A stretch of DNA of 16,782 bases from CALRBF01 sp041164045 (GTDB taxonomy: Bacteria; Patescibacteriota; Minisyncoccia; SW-4-49-11): positions 1 to 16,782 of the forward strand of contig JBEAQD010000012.1 of assembly GCA_041164045.1 (NCBI GenBank), given 5' to 3'. Both the position numbers and the translations under genes were made by a program. Below are positions 1 to 6,087 of the stretch, one piece after another (position 1 is the first letter of the stretch; each line of letters starts with the position of its first letter). The notes below the pieces were generated by a model. That model was not told the DNA's origin, did not search any database, and saw only the letters and a program-made list of their open reading frames with translations.

Positions 1-10
1 TCCTCACCCA

Positions 11-36
11 AGCCCCGCAACTCGCGGGGCTTTTTT
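11..36 (+). terminator. Rho-independent terminator of an upstream gene
   Basis: A 7-bp GC-rich stem (GCCCCGC at 12-18 with GCGGGGC at 24-30), a 5-base loop and a run of six T directly after it make a canonical intrinsic terminator. The gene it ends lies left of the window. A/T at positions 11 and 31 can extend the stem by one pair. Confidence 0.9.
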
Positions 37-52
37 CTTTTTCTCTCATGGG

Positions 53-292
53 GGGTGACCTTTCAGTCGCCTGCATTTGATATTTTTGTCTCCCTTTGGA
101 GGGAGTACCCGTAATAGACTGAAAGTCTGGGAAAGGGGTCGGGAAAACGGTAGTTTTCCCGTGGAGGAAGGTTGGGAAACCGTGAGGTTTCACAGGAGCA
201 AATCCCATTTGCTACGGGGGAGGGTGGATAGAATATAATTTTTAACTTAATCCACCTCCGCCCCTTCGGGGCACCTCCTCCAAAGGAGGACA
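53..292. repeat. Composite head-to-head intergenic repeat (long minus arm A, short plus arm B)
   Basis: Two copies of one repeat family face away from each other around a 20-base AT-rich spacer (230-249). Plus arm B (250-292) reads ATCCACCTCC, a GCCCC/GGGGC hairpin (260-272), then the constant hairpin TCCTCC-AAA-GGAGGA (276-290). Minus arm A starts with ATCCACC (complement of 223-229) and ends with CTCCCTCCAAAGGGAG (complement of 90-105) and then AAAGGTCACCC (complement of 53-63). Between its ends, arm A carries a chain of perfect hairpins: 116-128 (5 bp), 140-161 (9 bp, GGTA loop), 176-191 (6 bp, GTGA loop) and 197-213 (7 bp). An open frame on the minus strand here is only a by-product. It could be a MITE/REP-like element or a structured RNA; its function is unknown. 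Confidence 0.75.
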
Positions 293-317
293 CAGAAAGC
301 TCAAGTTACACAAACCT

Positions 318-366
318 ATCCACCCCGGCCATCAAAGCTGTCCACCCCTCAAGAGGGGAATTTTGC
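318..366 (+). repeat. Further copy of the intergenic repeat family (arm C)
   Basis: ATCCACCCCGG, a variable middle, then CCACC followed by the hairpin CCCCT-CAAG-AGGGG (345-358) and AATTTT. It aligns with the complement of 2391-2433, which shares CTAT..ACCCCG and CTCAAGAGG.GAATTTT. The middle segment has no clean hairpin here. Another lone TCCACC lies at 371-376 and may be a remnant. Apart from these repeats and a possible promoter, no gene is visible between 41 and 436. Confidence 0.6.
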
Positions 367-380
367 TCAGTCCACCAAAT

Positions 381-414
381 TTGACAAAAAGATTAGATTT
401 TGTTAGTTTATACA
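381..414 (+). promoter_or_regulatory. Possible promoter for the small basic protein
   Basis: A perfect -35 hexamer TTGACA lies at 381-386. The best TATA-like hexamer, TATACA at 409-414, is 22 bases away, longer than normal. At 17 bases the sequence is TAGTTT, a poor match. The call rests on the -35 box and the position just upstream of the gene. Confidence 0.35.
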
Positions 415-436
415 CCACCTTATGAGGAGTTTTTTG

Positions 437-736
437 ATGGAAACTTTGTCTTTTTCTGTAGAAAAATGGCAGAATATTATAAGTATATTAAACAGTATTA
501 AACTACCATCAAAAATCAAATTTAAAAAAGCTAATGGTAGAGTAAAAACTCTTCTATTTCAAAAAGCTGAAATGCTAGGGCATAAAAAAATTCCACCAAG
601 ACATAGAGGAATCTTAATTACTACAATTAGAAATATCAGGAGCAAAATACAAAGCAAAGATTCAGATCAGATAGTTACAATTAATATAAAAACTACTGTT
701 TATCGATTAATAAAATCCCAAATCACCCCCCGCTAA
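437..736 (+). CDS. Small basic protein of unknown function
   Basis: This 99-residue protein is not recognised. It is rich in Lys and Arg (for example KIKFKKANGRVK near residues 31-42 and HKKIPPRHRG near 49-58), with no signal peptide or membrane segment. A nucleic-acid-binding role is conceivable but unsupported. The ATG at 437 is chosen over the in-frame ATG at 422 because GAGGAG (424-429) sits 7 bases before it. This is the only good Shine-Dalgarno sequence in front of any gene in the window. The final codons and TAA lie inside the following terminator stem-loop. The clear ribosome site and fitted terminator argue for a real gene. It stands alone between a repeat region and the tRNA gene. 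Confidence 0.6.
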   Translation: METLSFSVEKWQNIISILNSIKLPSKIKFKKANGRVKTLLFQKAEMLGHKKIPPRHRGILITTIRNIRSKIQSKDSDQIVTINIKTTVYRLIKSQITPR

Positions 737-752
737 ATTAGCGGGCTTTTTT
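729..752 (+). terminator. Rho-independent terminator overlapping a stop codon
   Basis: CCCGCTA (729-735) pairs with TAGCGGG (739-745) across a 3-base loop, followed by C and six T. The TAA stop of the preceding gene (734-736) lies at the stem/loop junction, so a terminating ribosome would cover the hairpin. Confidence 0.85.
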
Positions 753-762
753 CTTACTAGTA

Positions 763-791
763 TTGCTCTAGTTGCTATTTTAGACTATACT
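763..791 (+). promoter_or_regulatory. Putative sigma70-type promoter for tRNA-Thr and cca
   Basis: TTGCTC (763-768), a 17-base spacer and TATACT (786-791, five of six consensus bases) would place the transcript start at about 797-799, right at the tRNA 5' end. The -35 box is weak. It lies just after a terminator, as expected for a new transcription unit. Confidence 0.55.
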
Positions 792-799
792 GAAGATGT

Positions 800-876
800 G
801 CCAATGTAGCTTAGTCTGGTAGAGCAATGCATTCGTAACGCATAGGTCGTGGGTTCGATCCCCACCATTGGCTCCA
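800..876 (+). tRNA. tRNA-Thr (anticodon CGU)
   Basis: A full cloverleaf is visible. The acceptor stem GCCAATG (800-806) pairs with CATTGGC (866-872), the D arm is GCTT/GAGC, and the anticodon loop is TTCGTAA with anticodon CGT, reading ACG. The T arm is GTGGG-TTCGATC-CCCAC. The discriminator base is T873, and CCA is encoded at 874-876. The anticodon stem ATGCA/CGCAT has one A.C mismatch next to the loop. The closely similar loop of E. coli tRNA-Thr(CGU) supports the Thr assignment. Confidence 0.95.
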
Positions 877-896
877 CAATTTATTATAAAAAATTT

Positions 897-2342
897 ATGA
901 ATTACAATATACCAGCTCATATCATATTCATTCTACATACTTTAGAAGAGGCTGGATTTGAGGCTTTTATTGTAGGTGGAAGTGTCCGAGATTTAGTACT
1001 AGGAAACAAACAACCTGTAGATTGGGATATTACTACCAATGCCCTACCTGATCAAATTCAGGAGCTATTCCCGGATTCAGTGTATGAGAATACTTTTGGC
1101 ACTGTGGGAGTAAAATATCGCCGTCCCGATGAATCGGTAGAAATTATCGAGGTTACTACCTACCGCAAAGAATCTCAATATACAGACAATAGACACCCTG
1201 AACAAGTGGAATTCGTCTCCGAGCTTTCGCAAGATTTAGCTCGAAGAGACTTTACGGTGAATGCTTTGGCAATGGACAAACAGGGGCAGATTCAAGATTA
1301 CTTTGGTGGACTAGATGACTTACAGTCTAGAATTATACGTACTGTGGGTGAGCCTAAGGATAGATTTGGGGAAGATACCTTGAGATTAATGCGAGCGGTG
1401 AGATTTGCTGTACAATTAGATTTCACAATTGAGCCCAAGACTCTAGAAGCGATTCAAAATTTAGCTCCCAATCTCGAGCATATTGCTAAAGAGAGAATTA
1501 GAGATGAGCTCACTAAAATGATGAAAACTCCGCGAGCTATGAATGGGTGTATTCTATTAAGAGATACTAATTTATTACAGTTTATAATGCCAGAATTATT
1601 GGAAGGGATTGGGGTTGAGCAAAATGGACATCATATTTATGATGTCTGGGAGCATCTATTACGGACTATGCAACATGCCTGCGATATGGATTGGAGTTTT
1701 GACCTTAGAATGGCGGGATTACTTCACGACATTGCCAAACCTAGAACTAAAGAAGGTACTGGTAAAACTTGTACTTTTCATAATCATGAAATAGTGGGAG
1801 CAAGTATGGCTTATGAGATCCTAAATCGCCTCCATTACCCCAAAAAATTTGCAGCTCGAATATCTAAGCTTGTCAGATATCATATGTTTTATTATGATAC
1901 CAATGAGGTCACTGAGTCCTCTATTCGCAAACTAATTCGAAATGTAGGTTCAGATAATATCAAAGACTTGATTAAACTAAGAGAATGCGACCGCATAGGA
2001 TCAGGAACACCTAAGGCCAGACCCTATCGTCTGAGACATTTTGAATATATGACGGAAAAGGTTTTACTCGATCCAATTGATTTGTCTATGCTAAAAATAG
2101 ATGGGAATATTCTGATTAAAGATTTAAATATTACAGCTGGACCTATGATCGGGATGATTTTAAATGTTCTACTGGCTGAAATTCTGGAAGATCCAAGTAA
2201 AAATAATATTGAGTATCTCAAGTCACAAGCCATATTTCTTGCCACCCAAGACCTAAAAGACTTGAAGATAAAAGCCATCAATTTAATCGAAGAGAAGCAA
2301 AGGGAACAAGACGAAATAATCCGCAAAAAATTTTTTGTGTAG
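897..2342 (+). CDS. cca: CCA tRNA nucleotidyltransferase (class II, with HD domain)
   Basis: This enzyme adds or repairs the 3' CCA end of tRNAs in the cytoplasm. The 481-residue protein has the class II head: GGSVRD at 27-32, the metal-binding DWD at 42-44, RRDFT at 116-120, and the nucleotide-reading EDTLR helix at 159-163. An HD phosphohydrolase-type domain follows (H253, HD at 277-278, H297). The C-terminal tail is Lys/Glu-rich. The ATG at 897 is chosen because an in-frame GTG at 849 lies inside the tRNA gene and would add 16 unrelated residues. No Shine-Dalgarno sequence precedes it. The tRNA-Thr gene ends 20 bases upstream and no terminator lies between, so co-transcription is likely. 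The sequence alone does not settle whether it adds all of CCA or only A. Confidence 0.93.
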   Translation: MNYNIPAHIIFILHTLEEAGFEAFIVGGSVRDLVLGNKQPVDWDITTNALPDQIQELFPDSVYENTFGTVGVKYRRPDESVEIIEVTTYRKESQYTDNRHPEQVEFVSELSQDLARRDFTVNALAMDKQGQIQDYFGGLDDLQSRIIRTVGEPKDRFGEDTLRLMRAVRFAVQLDFTIEPKTLEAIQNLAPNLEHIAKERIRDELTKMMKTPRAMNGCILLRDTNLLQFIMPELLEGIGVEQNGHHIYDVWEHLLRTMQHACDMDWSFDLRMAGLLHDIAKPRTKEGTGKTCTFHNHEIVGASMAYEILNRLHYPKKFAARISKLVRYHMFYYDTNEVTESSIRKLIRNVGSDNIKDLIKLRECDRIGSGTPKARPYRLRHFEYMTEKVLLDPIDLSMLKIDGNILIKDLNITAGPMIGMILNVLLAEILEDPSKNNIEYLKSQAIFLATQDLKDLKIKAINLIEEKQREQDEIIRKKFFV

Positions 2343-2390
2343 GGACATATAAATTAGTATCCATAGCGGGTATGGGCTATATAGGTTTTA

Positions 2391-2526
2391 AAATTCGCCT
2401 CTTGAGGGAGTTATCGTAGTGCGGGGTTTATAGAATTAAGTTTTATCTCAATCCACCTCCGGCACTCCGTGCCACCTCCTCCAAAGGAGGACAGAAAAAA
2501 TAATACAAACAACTAAAAGGTCACCC
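2391..2526. repeat. Second composite head-to-head repeat (arms E and F)
   Basis: Plus arm F (2451-2493) reads ATCCACCTCC, the hairpin GGCAC-TCC-GTGCC (2461-2473), then the constant hairpin TCCTCC-AAA-GGAGGA, and runs on to AAAGGTCACCC (2516-2526). Minus arm E (complement of 2391-2431) is a decayed copy reading ATAAACCCCG...CTCCCTCAAGAGGCGAAT. The 19-base spacer AGAATTAAGTTTTATCTCA (2432-2450) resembles the spacer of the first composite. It fills most of the gap between cca and the ATPase operon. Otherwise 2343-2390 holds only weak, mutually exclusive small hairpins. Confidence 0.75.
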
Positions 2527-2578
2527 TTAAAAATTCATAATTTATAATTAAAAATCTCCCACCAATCTCAAAAAATAA

Positions 2579-2607
2579 TTGACAAATTTAACTCTCTAGA
2601 CTATAAT
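2579..2607 (+). promoter_or_regulatory. Perfect-consensus sigma70 promoter of the V-ATPase operon
   Basis: TTGACA (2579-2584), exactly 17 bases, then TATAAT (2602-2607): every consensus base and the optimal spacing. Transcription should start near 2613-2615, leaving a leader of only about 14-16 bases before the ATG at 2629, with no Shine-Dalgarno sequence. It implies strong, largely constitutive transcription of the operon. Confidence 0.9.
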
Positions 2608-2628
2608 GAGTTGTATTTATAAACACCT

Positions 2629-2892
2629 ATGAAACAACTTGTTGAATTGATTGAAATTGAAAAGTCTTTTGTCCGTACTAAAAAACAACTTCAAAAGCAC
2701 TATCAACTACAAACCCAAGAATATATCTCTAAGACTAAAGAATCTATTGATGACTTGAATAAAGAGATTTTGAATAAGAATCAAATTGTGGCAGAAAGAC
2801 TAGCAGCTCACGAAGATGTCCAAACTGATTCTCAAAAAGAAGTAAAGCTAGACCCTCAAAAAATAAAAAAGCTTATTTTGAGCCAATTATAA
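2629..2892 (+). CDS. atpH: V/A-type ATPase subunit H (G), peripheral stalk
   Basis: This short, 87-residue, charged helical protein has no membrane segment. Its Lys/Glu/Gln-rich heptad-like pattern (residues 10-65) predicts one long coiled coil. In V/A-ATPases the H (G) subunit pairs with subunit E to form the peripheral stalks that hold the A3B3 head still against rotation. Identity rests on size, composition and first place before subunit I, as in archaeal and Thermus operons; sequence motifs are weak in this family. It starts at ATG 2629, about 15 bases after the predicted transcript start. A 33-base gap separates it from subunit I. Confidence 0.8.
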   Translation: MKQLVELIEIEKSFVRTKKQLQKHYQLQTQEYISKTKESIDDLNKEILNKNQIVAERLAAHEDVQTDSQKEVKLDPQKIKKLILSQL

Positions 2893-2925
2893 TTAGTAAT
2901 TATGTCTGTAAATATATAAATTTAT

Positions 2926-4962
2926 ATGGGAGTTAAAGCGTCTAAATTAATTCAAATCACCGTTCCTAATACTGTACAAGTAGAATTATTAGCTTATATT
3001 CAAACACATCAAGTTGGTGAAATTATAGAAAAAGTTGAAAGAACACCTCTTGCCAAAAAATACTCCAAAAAACAACAAGAGCTTTTAGAAAAATTAGATA
3101 TTATCAATAAAGCTTTAGATGTATATAAAGCCTATAACCCGACCAAAAAGTCTTTTCTTTCTGCTTTTTTAGATAATAGATTTACCATTACTGAGAATAT
3201 ATTCAATCATTATAATCAGGAGCAAGAATTAATAATTGATAAAGCAAAAGAAATTGTAGAAAAAGCTGAATTAAAAGATGACCTATCAGCTCGTCAAGAA
3301 ATTTTACAAGATATTATTGCTAAATCTGATCCGCTCAAAGATATTGAATTAGATATTTTTAAATCATATTCTTATATTACTTTTCTACCTTTCTTAGTTG
3401 ATGAATCTAGATCTCAATATATTGTTGACCAATTAGAACAGGCTATCTCCCCTATGGTTCTAGAATCTGTCAAAAAAATTGGGACAGACTATGTGTATAT
3501 TTTGGCCTTACCTAAGTCCCAAGCTAAAATTGGAATGGATATAATACAAAACCAGGCTACTTTAATCCATTTTTCTGCTGAAGTAACAGGATCTTTCTAT
3601 GATATTTATCATAATAGCAAACAAGAGTTCAATGCTAATTCTAAAGTCATTACAAAGCTCAATAGAGAATTAAAAAAGCATCCTGTCAAATTAAAAGACT
3701 TAGCTATATTGAGTGATGTCTTAAATTCTGAGCTTAATTTAATTTCATATTTGCATTCTTTCACACCAGAATCTGACACTACCTCATCCATACAATTATG
3801 GGTTGATGAGGATAAGCTAAATTCAATTACTATAGAATTAAAGAATATATCAAAAAAGTTAGATATAGAAGAACTAGATACTGCAGACAGTGATATTCCT
3901 GTAATTATAAAAAACCCGCCTGTTATAAGACATTTTGAGACTGTAACTAGAATTATGGGATATCCTCAAGCTGGGAAGCTAGACCCTACTCCCTTTATTG
4001 CATTATTCTTTACTTTTATGTTTGGATTGGCTTTATCAGAAGCTGGATATGCTTTAATCTTGATTGTTTTGACTGGACTTGGATTAATAAACCCAAGATT
4101 AAAATCTGGAATTAGAGATATCTTTGCGGTAGTATTCATAGCATCTATTTCTACCTTGATTATTGGAGCTTTATTTGGTAGCTGGTTTGGAGTTACACCT
4201 GATGCAGTTGACCCTGCTACAGCCTCTCCCCATATGAGATTCTTAATTAGTATTGGGTTAATACCTTTATTACAACAATTACAAATTCTAAATCCTATGG
4301 ACAGTGTTATTGCTTTGATGGGATTCACAATAGTATTAGGAGTTATACATTTATTACTTGGACTAGTCCTAAATATTGTACAAGCCTTTAACCAAAAATC
4401 AGTATGGGATGCTAGTATTGATTCAATTCTATGGATAGGAGCCTTAGTATTTGGAATATTATTATTACTCATAAATATTGGAGTATTAGGTAAAGGATTG
4501 CAATTATTATTAGACCCTCTACTATACCTATACATTACTTATGTAATTGTAATGATTTATATGTTAGGAAGAGAAATGAACTCTATTTTTGCTCGTTTCG
4601 GCAAGGGTGCTTATGATGTTTTCTTTGGCGTGGTTGGATATCTATCGGATATATTATCTTATACTAGGCTAGTGGCTCTAGGACTTGCAACTGGTATTAT
4701 TGCTGGTGTTGTTGGAACCTTAGCCAATTTAGCTGGTAATGGACTTGTAGAAAAAGGTGGTGCTTGGCTAATTATTGGATATCTTATTATGATTATAATA
4801 TTTGTTGCTGGAAATATATTCAATATAGCACTTAATGTATTGGGTACCTATATCAATGTAGGTAGGCTTCACTTCGTAGAATTCTTCAGTAAATTCTTCC
4901 AGTCCGGAGGAAGGCCACTACAGGAAGTTACTCGTTCTCAAGAATATAGTATTATTGAGTAA
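2926..4962 (+). CDS. atpI: V/A-type ATPase subunit I (membrane stator, a-subunit homologue)
   Basis: This is the membrane stator of the rotary ATPase; it carries the half-channels facing the K ring. The 678-residue protein has a soluble N-terminal half (about 1-340) that binds the peripheral stalks and a C-terminal half with about seven or eight membrane helices (355-640). Family signatures are DPTPF (353-357), FMFGLALSEAGYAL (364-377; the family usually has Asp where S371-E372 lies), and SYTRLVALG (579-587). The last contains R581, equivalent to the essential arginine of this family. The C-terminal GRLHFVEFFSKFF (646-658) is also typical. No Shine-Dalgarno sequence is seen. A long RNA hairpin begins three bases after its stop codon. 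Confidence 0.96.
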   Translation: MGVKASKLIQITVPNTVQVELLAYIQTHQVGEIIEKVERTPLAKKYSKKQQELLEKLDIINKALDVYKAYNPTKKSFLSAFLDNRFTITENIFNHYNQEQELIIDKAKEIVEKAELKDDLSARQEILQDIIAKSDPLKDIELDIFKSYSYITFLPFLVDESRSQYIVDQLEQAISPMVLESVKKIGTDYVYILALPKSQAKIGMDIIQNQATLIHFSAEVTGSFYDIYHNSKQEFNANSKVITKLNRELKKHPVKLKDLAILSDVLNSELNLISYLHSFTPESDTTSSIQLWVDEDKLNSITIELKNISKKLDIEELDTADSDIPVIIKNPPVIRHFETVTRIMGYPQAGKLDPTPFIALFFTFMFGLALSEAGYALILIVLTGLGLINPRLKSGIRDIFAVVFIASISTLIIGALFGSWFGVTPDAVDPATASPHMRFLISIGLIPLLQQLQILNPMDSVIALMGFTIVLGVIHLLLGLVLNIVQAFNQKSVWDASIDSILWIGALVFGILLLLINIGVLGKGLQLLLDPLLYLYITYVIVMIYMLGREMNSIFARFGKGAYDVFFGVVGYLSDILSYTRLVALGLATGIIAGVVGTLANLAGNGLVEKGGAWLIIGYLIMIIIFVAGNIFNIALNVLGTYINVGRLHFVEFFSKFFQSGGRPLQEVTRSQEYSIIE

Positions 4963-4964
4963 TA

Positions 4965-5023
4965 CTGTTATTCTTTTCATTGTACTCTTGATCAATTTAA
5001 GAGTATAGTGAAAAGGATAGCAG
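4965..5023 (+). other. 25-bp intergenic RNA hairpin between subunits I and K
   Basis: The arms 4965-4989 and 4999-5023 pair over 25 continuous positions around a 9-base loop (GATCAATTT). There are 21 Watson-Crick pairs and 4 G.U pairs (4968/5020, 4972/5016, 4980/5008, 4982/5006). In plus-strand RNA all 25 are paired; in the opposite strand the four would be A.C mismatches. No T-run follows, so it is not a standard terminator. It starts 3 bases after the I stop and ends 46 bases before the K start. A processing or stability element is the likely role. Confidence 0.85.
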
Positions 5024-5069
5024 GAATCTAAATCTGTATCCCTTTGTATAAGAGTTAAAGTTTTAAAAT

Positions 5070-5549
5070 ATGGAAATATTAGGTGTAAGTTTAGCAGTAT
5101 TAGGAGCCGCTCTCGCAGCAGGATTAGCTGGAGCTGGGTCATCTATTGGAGTATCCACAGCTGGTAAAACCGGAGCCGGTTTAGTAGCCGAAGATGAAAC
5201 TCAATTTGGAAATGTACTTTTGTTATCAGCCCTACCGGGATCACAGGCTATTTATGGGCTTTTGGCAGCGGTTTTGATTCTACAAAATACTGGAGTATTA
5301 TCTGGAGAATTTGCAAATCTTAGTTGGCAAAATGGTATGATTCTTGCTTTTGCTGGAATTCCAGTAGGGCTTACTTGTTTAGCTTCTGGTAAATATCAGG
5401 GAGATGTTATTGCTAGTGGAGTACAATTAATTTCAAGAGACAAATCTAAAATTGGACAAGTGATTATTCTTGCAGCTTTGGTGGAGACTTTTGCTGTATT
5501 CGGGTTATTGGTTTCTATTTTAATTATTAATGGAGTATCTGTAGGATAA
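5070..5549 (+). CDS. atpK: V/A-type ATPase subunit K (rotor ring proteolipid), predicted Na+ type
   Basis: This forms the ion-carrying ring of the rotor. The 159-residue protein is a duplicated hairpin with four membrane helices, like Enterococcus hirae NtpK. The Na+ ligands of NtpK (L61, T64, Q65, Q110, E139) match L55, S58 and Q59 in LPGSQ, Q110 in SGKYQGD, and E139 in VETFAVFG. Only one carboxylate (E139) is present per four helices, because the first half has Gln, as in NtpK. Glycine-rich helix packing is seen at residues 18-37. The gene follows a 107-base gap containing a 25-bp hairpin, and subunit E starts one base after its stop. Ion choice is inferred from ligand identity. Confidence 0.95.
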   Translation: MEILGVSLAVLGAALAAGLAGAGSSIGVSTAGKTGAGLVAEDETQFGNVLLLSALPGSQAIYGLLAAVLILQNTGVLSGEFANLSWQNGMILAFAGIPVGLTCLASGKYQGDVIASGVQLISRDKSKIGQVIILAALVETFAVFGLLVSILIINGVSVG

Positions 5550-5550
5550 T

Positions 5551-6087
5551 ATGACTTTAGCTGATTTTATACAATCACAGATAGATAAAGATATTGAGAA
5601 AATAGAGACTCAATATAAATCAGAACTTCAAGATGTCAAAATGAATTGGAATCTTGCTTTGTCTGAAACCCAAAAATTGCACTCTGAGAAAATTGAAGAA
5701 GCAGTATCCACTCAAATTAATTTTCAAAAATTCCAAACTAGTAAAGCCAATAAATTTGAATATGGATATTCTATGCAATCTCAACTAGATAATATTTATC
5801 AAGAGCTTATCCCAGAAATACTAGCTTCCAAATTCGTAGCTAAACTAATTCAAAAAACATTACAAGATATTCCTACATCTACAACTTTAACTCTTACCGG
5901 GAAATATAGTAATGAATTAAAAGCAATTATTAAGAATCTGAATTACTCAGTCGAATTAAAAGAGAATGATAAAACATTAGGTTCAATCACTGCTCAACTG
6001 GAATCTGGGCATTTAGAAATTACTGTAGGAGATATTATTAATATAGTAAAGCAAAAAACATTAGCTTCTGTAATGAAAGAAATATGA
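5551..6087 (+). CDS. atpE: V/A-type ATPase subunit E, peripheral stalk
   Basis: The 178-residue protein has an N-terminal charged helix (about 5-75) that would form the coiled coil with subunit H. Its mixed alpha/beta C-terminal domain (about 80-178, ending in an ITVGDIINIVKQKTLASVMKEI-like helix) normally caps the A3B3 head. No membrane segment is present. Sequence conservation in this family is low, so the call leans on this architecture and on position between K and C, where E lies in archaeal operons. The start is one base after the K stop, suggesting translational coupling. Its UGA stop overlaps the subunit C start as ATGA. Confidence 0.85.
   Translation: MTLADFIQSQIDKDIEKIETQYKSELQDVKMNWNLALSETQKLHSEKIEEAVSTQINFQKFQTSKANKFEYGYSMQSQLDNIYQELIPEILASKFVAKLIQKTLQDIPTSTTLTLTGKYSNELKAIIKNLNYSVELKENDKTLGSITAQLESGHLEITVGDIINIVKQKTLASVMKEI

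Noticed and set aside
63..293. Minus-strand open frame of 76 codons across the repeat region
   Set aside because: It coincides with a chain of hairpins and repeat arms and has low-complexity Pro/Ser/Arg content; the frame is a by-product of the repeat.
53..420. CRISPR array
   Set aside because: The repeats differ in length and orientation, have internal hairpins and no regular spacers, and no cas genes are present.
849..896. GTG at 849 as start of the cca gene
   Set aside because: It lies inside the tRNA-Thr T arm; the ATG at 897 gives the normal family N-terminus.
2361..2390. Terminator after cca
   Set aside because: Two small mutually exclusive hairpins (CCATA/TATGG and ATAGC/GCTAT) with no good T-run; too weak to call.
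3966..4535. Minus-strand frame of 189 codons opposite subunit I
   Set aside because: It lies entirely within the strongly supported atpI and encodes a reverse-strand pattern of membrane-helix codons.
5024..5069. Second promoter directly before subunit K
   Set aside because: TATAAG at 5047-5052 has no acceptable -35 box at 16-18 bases, and the nearby hairpin explains the gap better.
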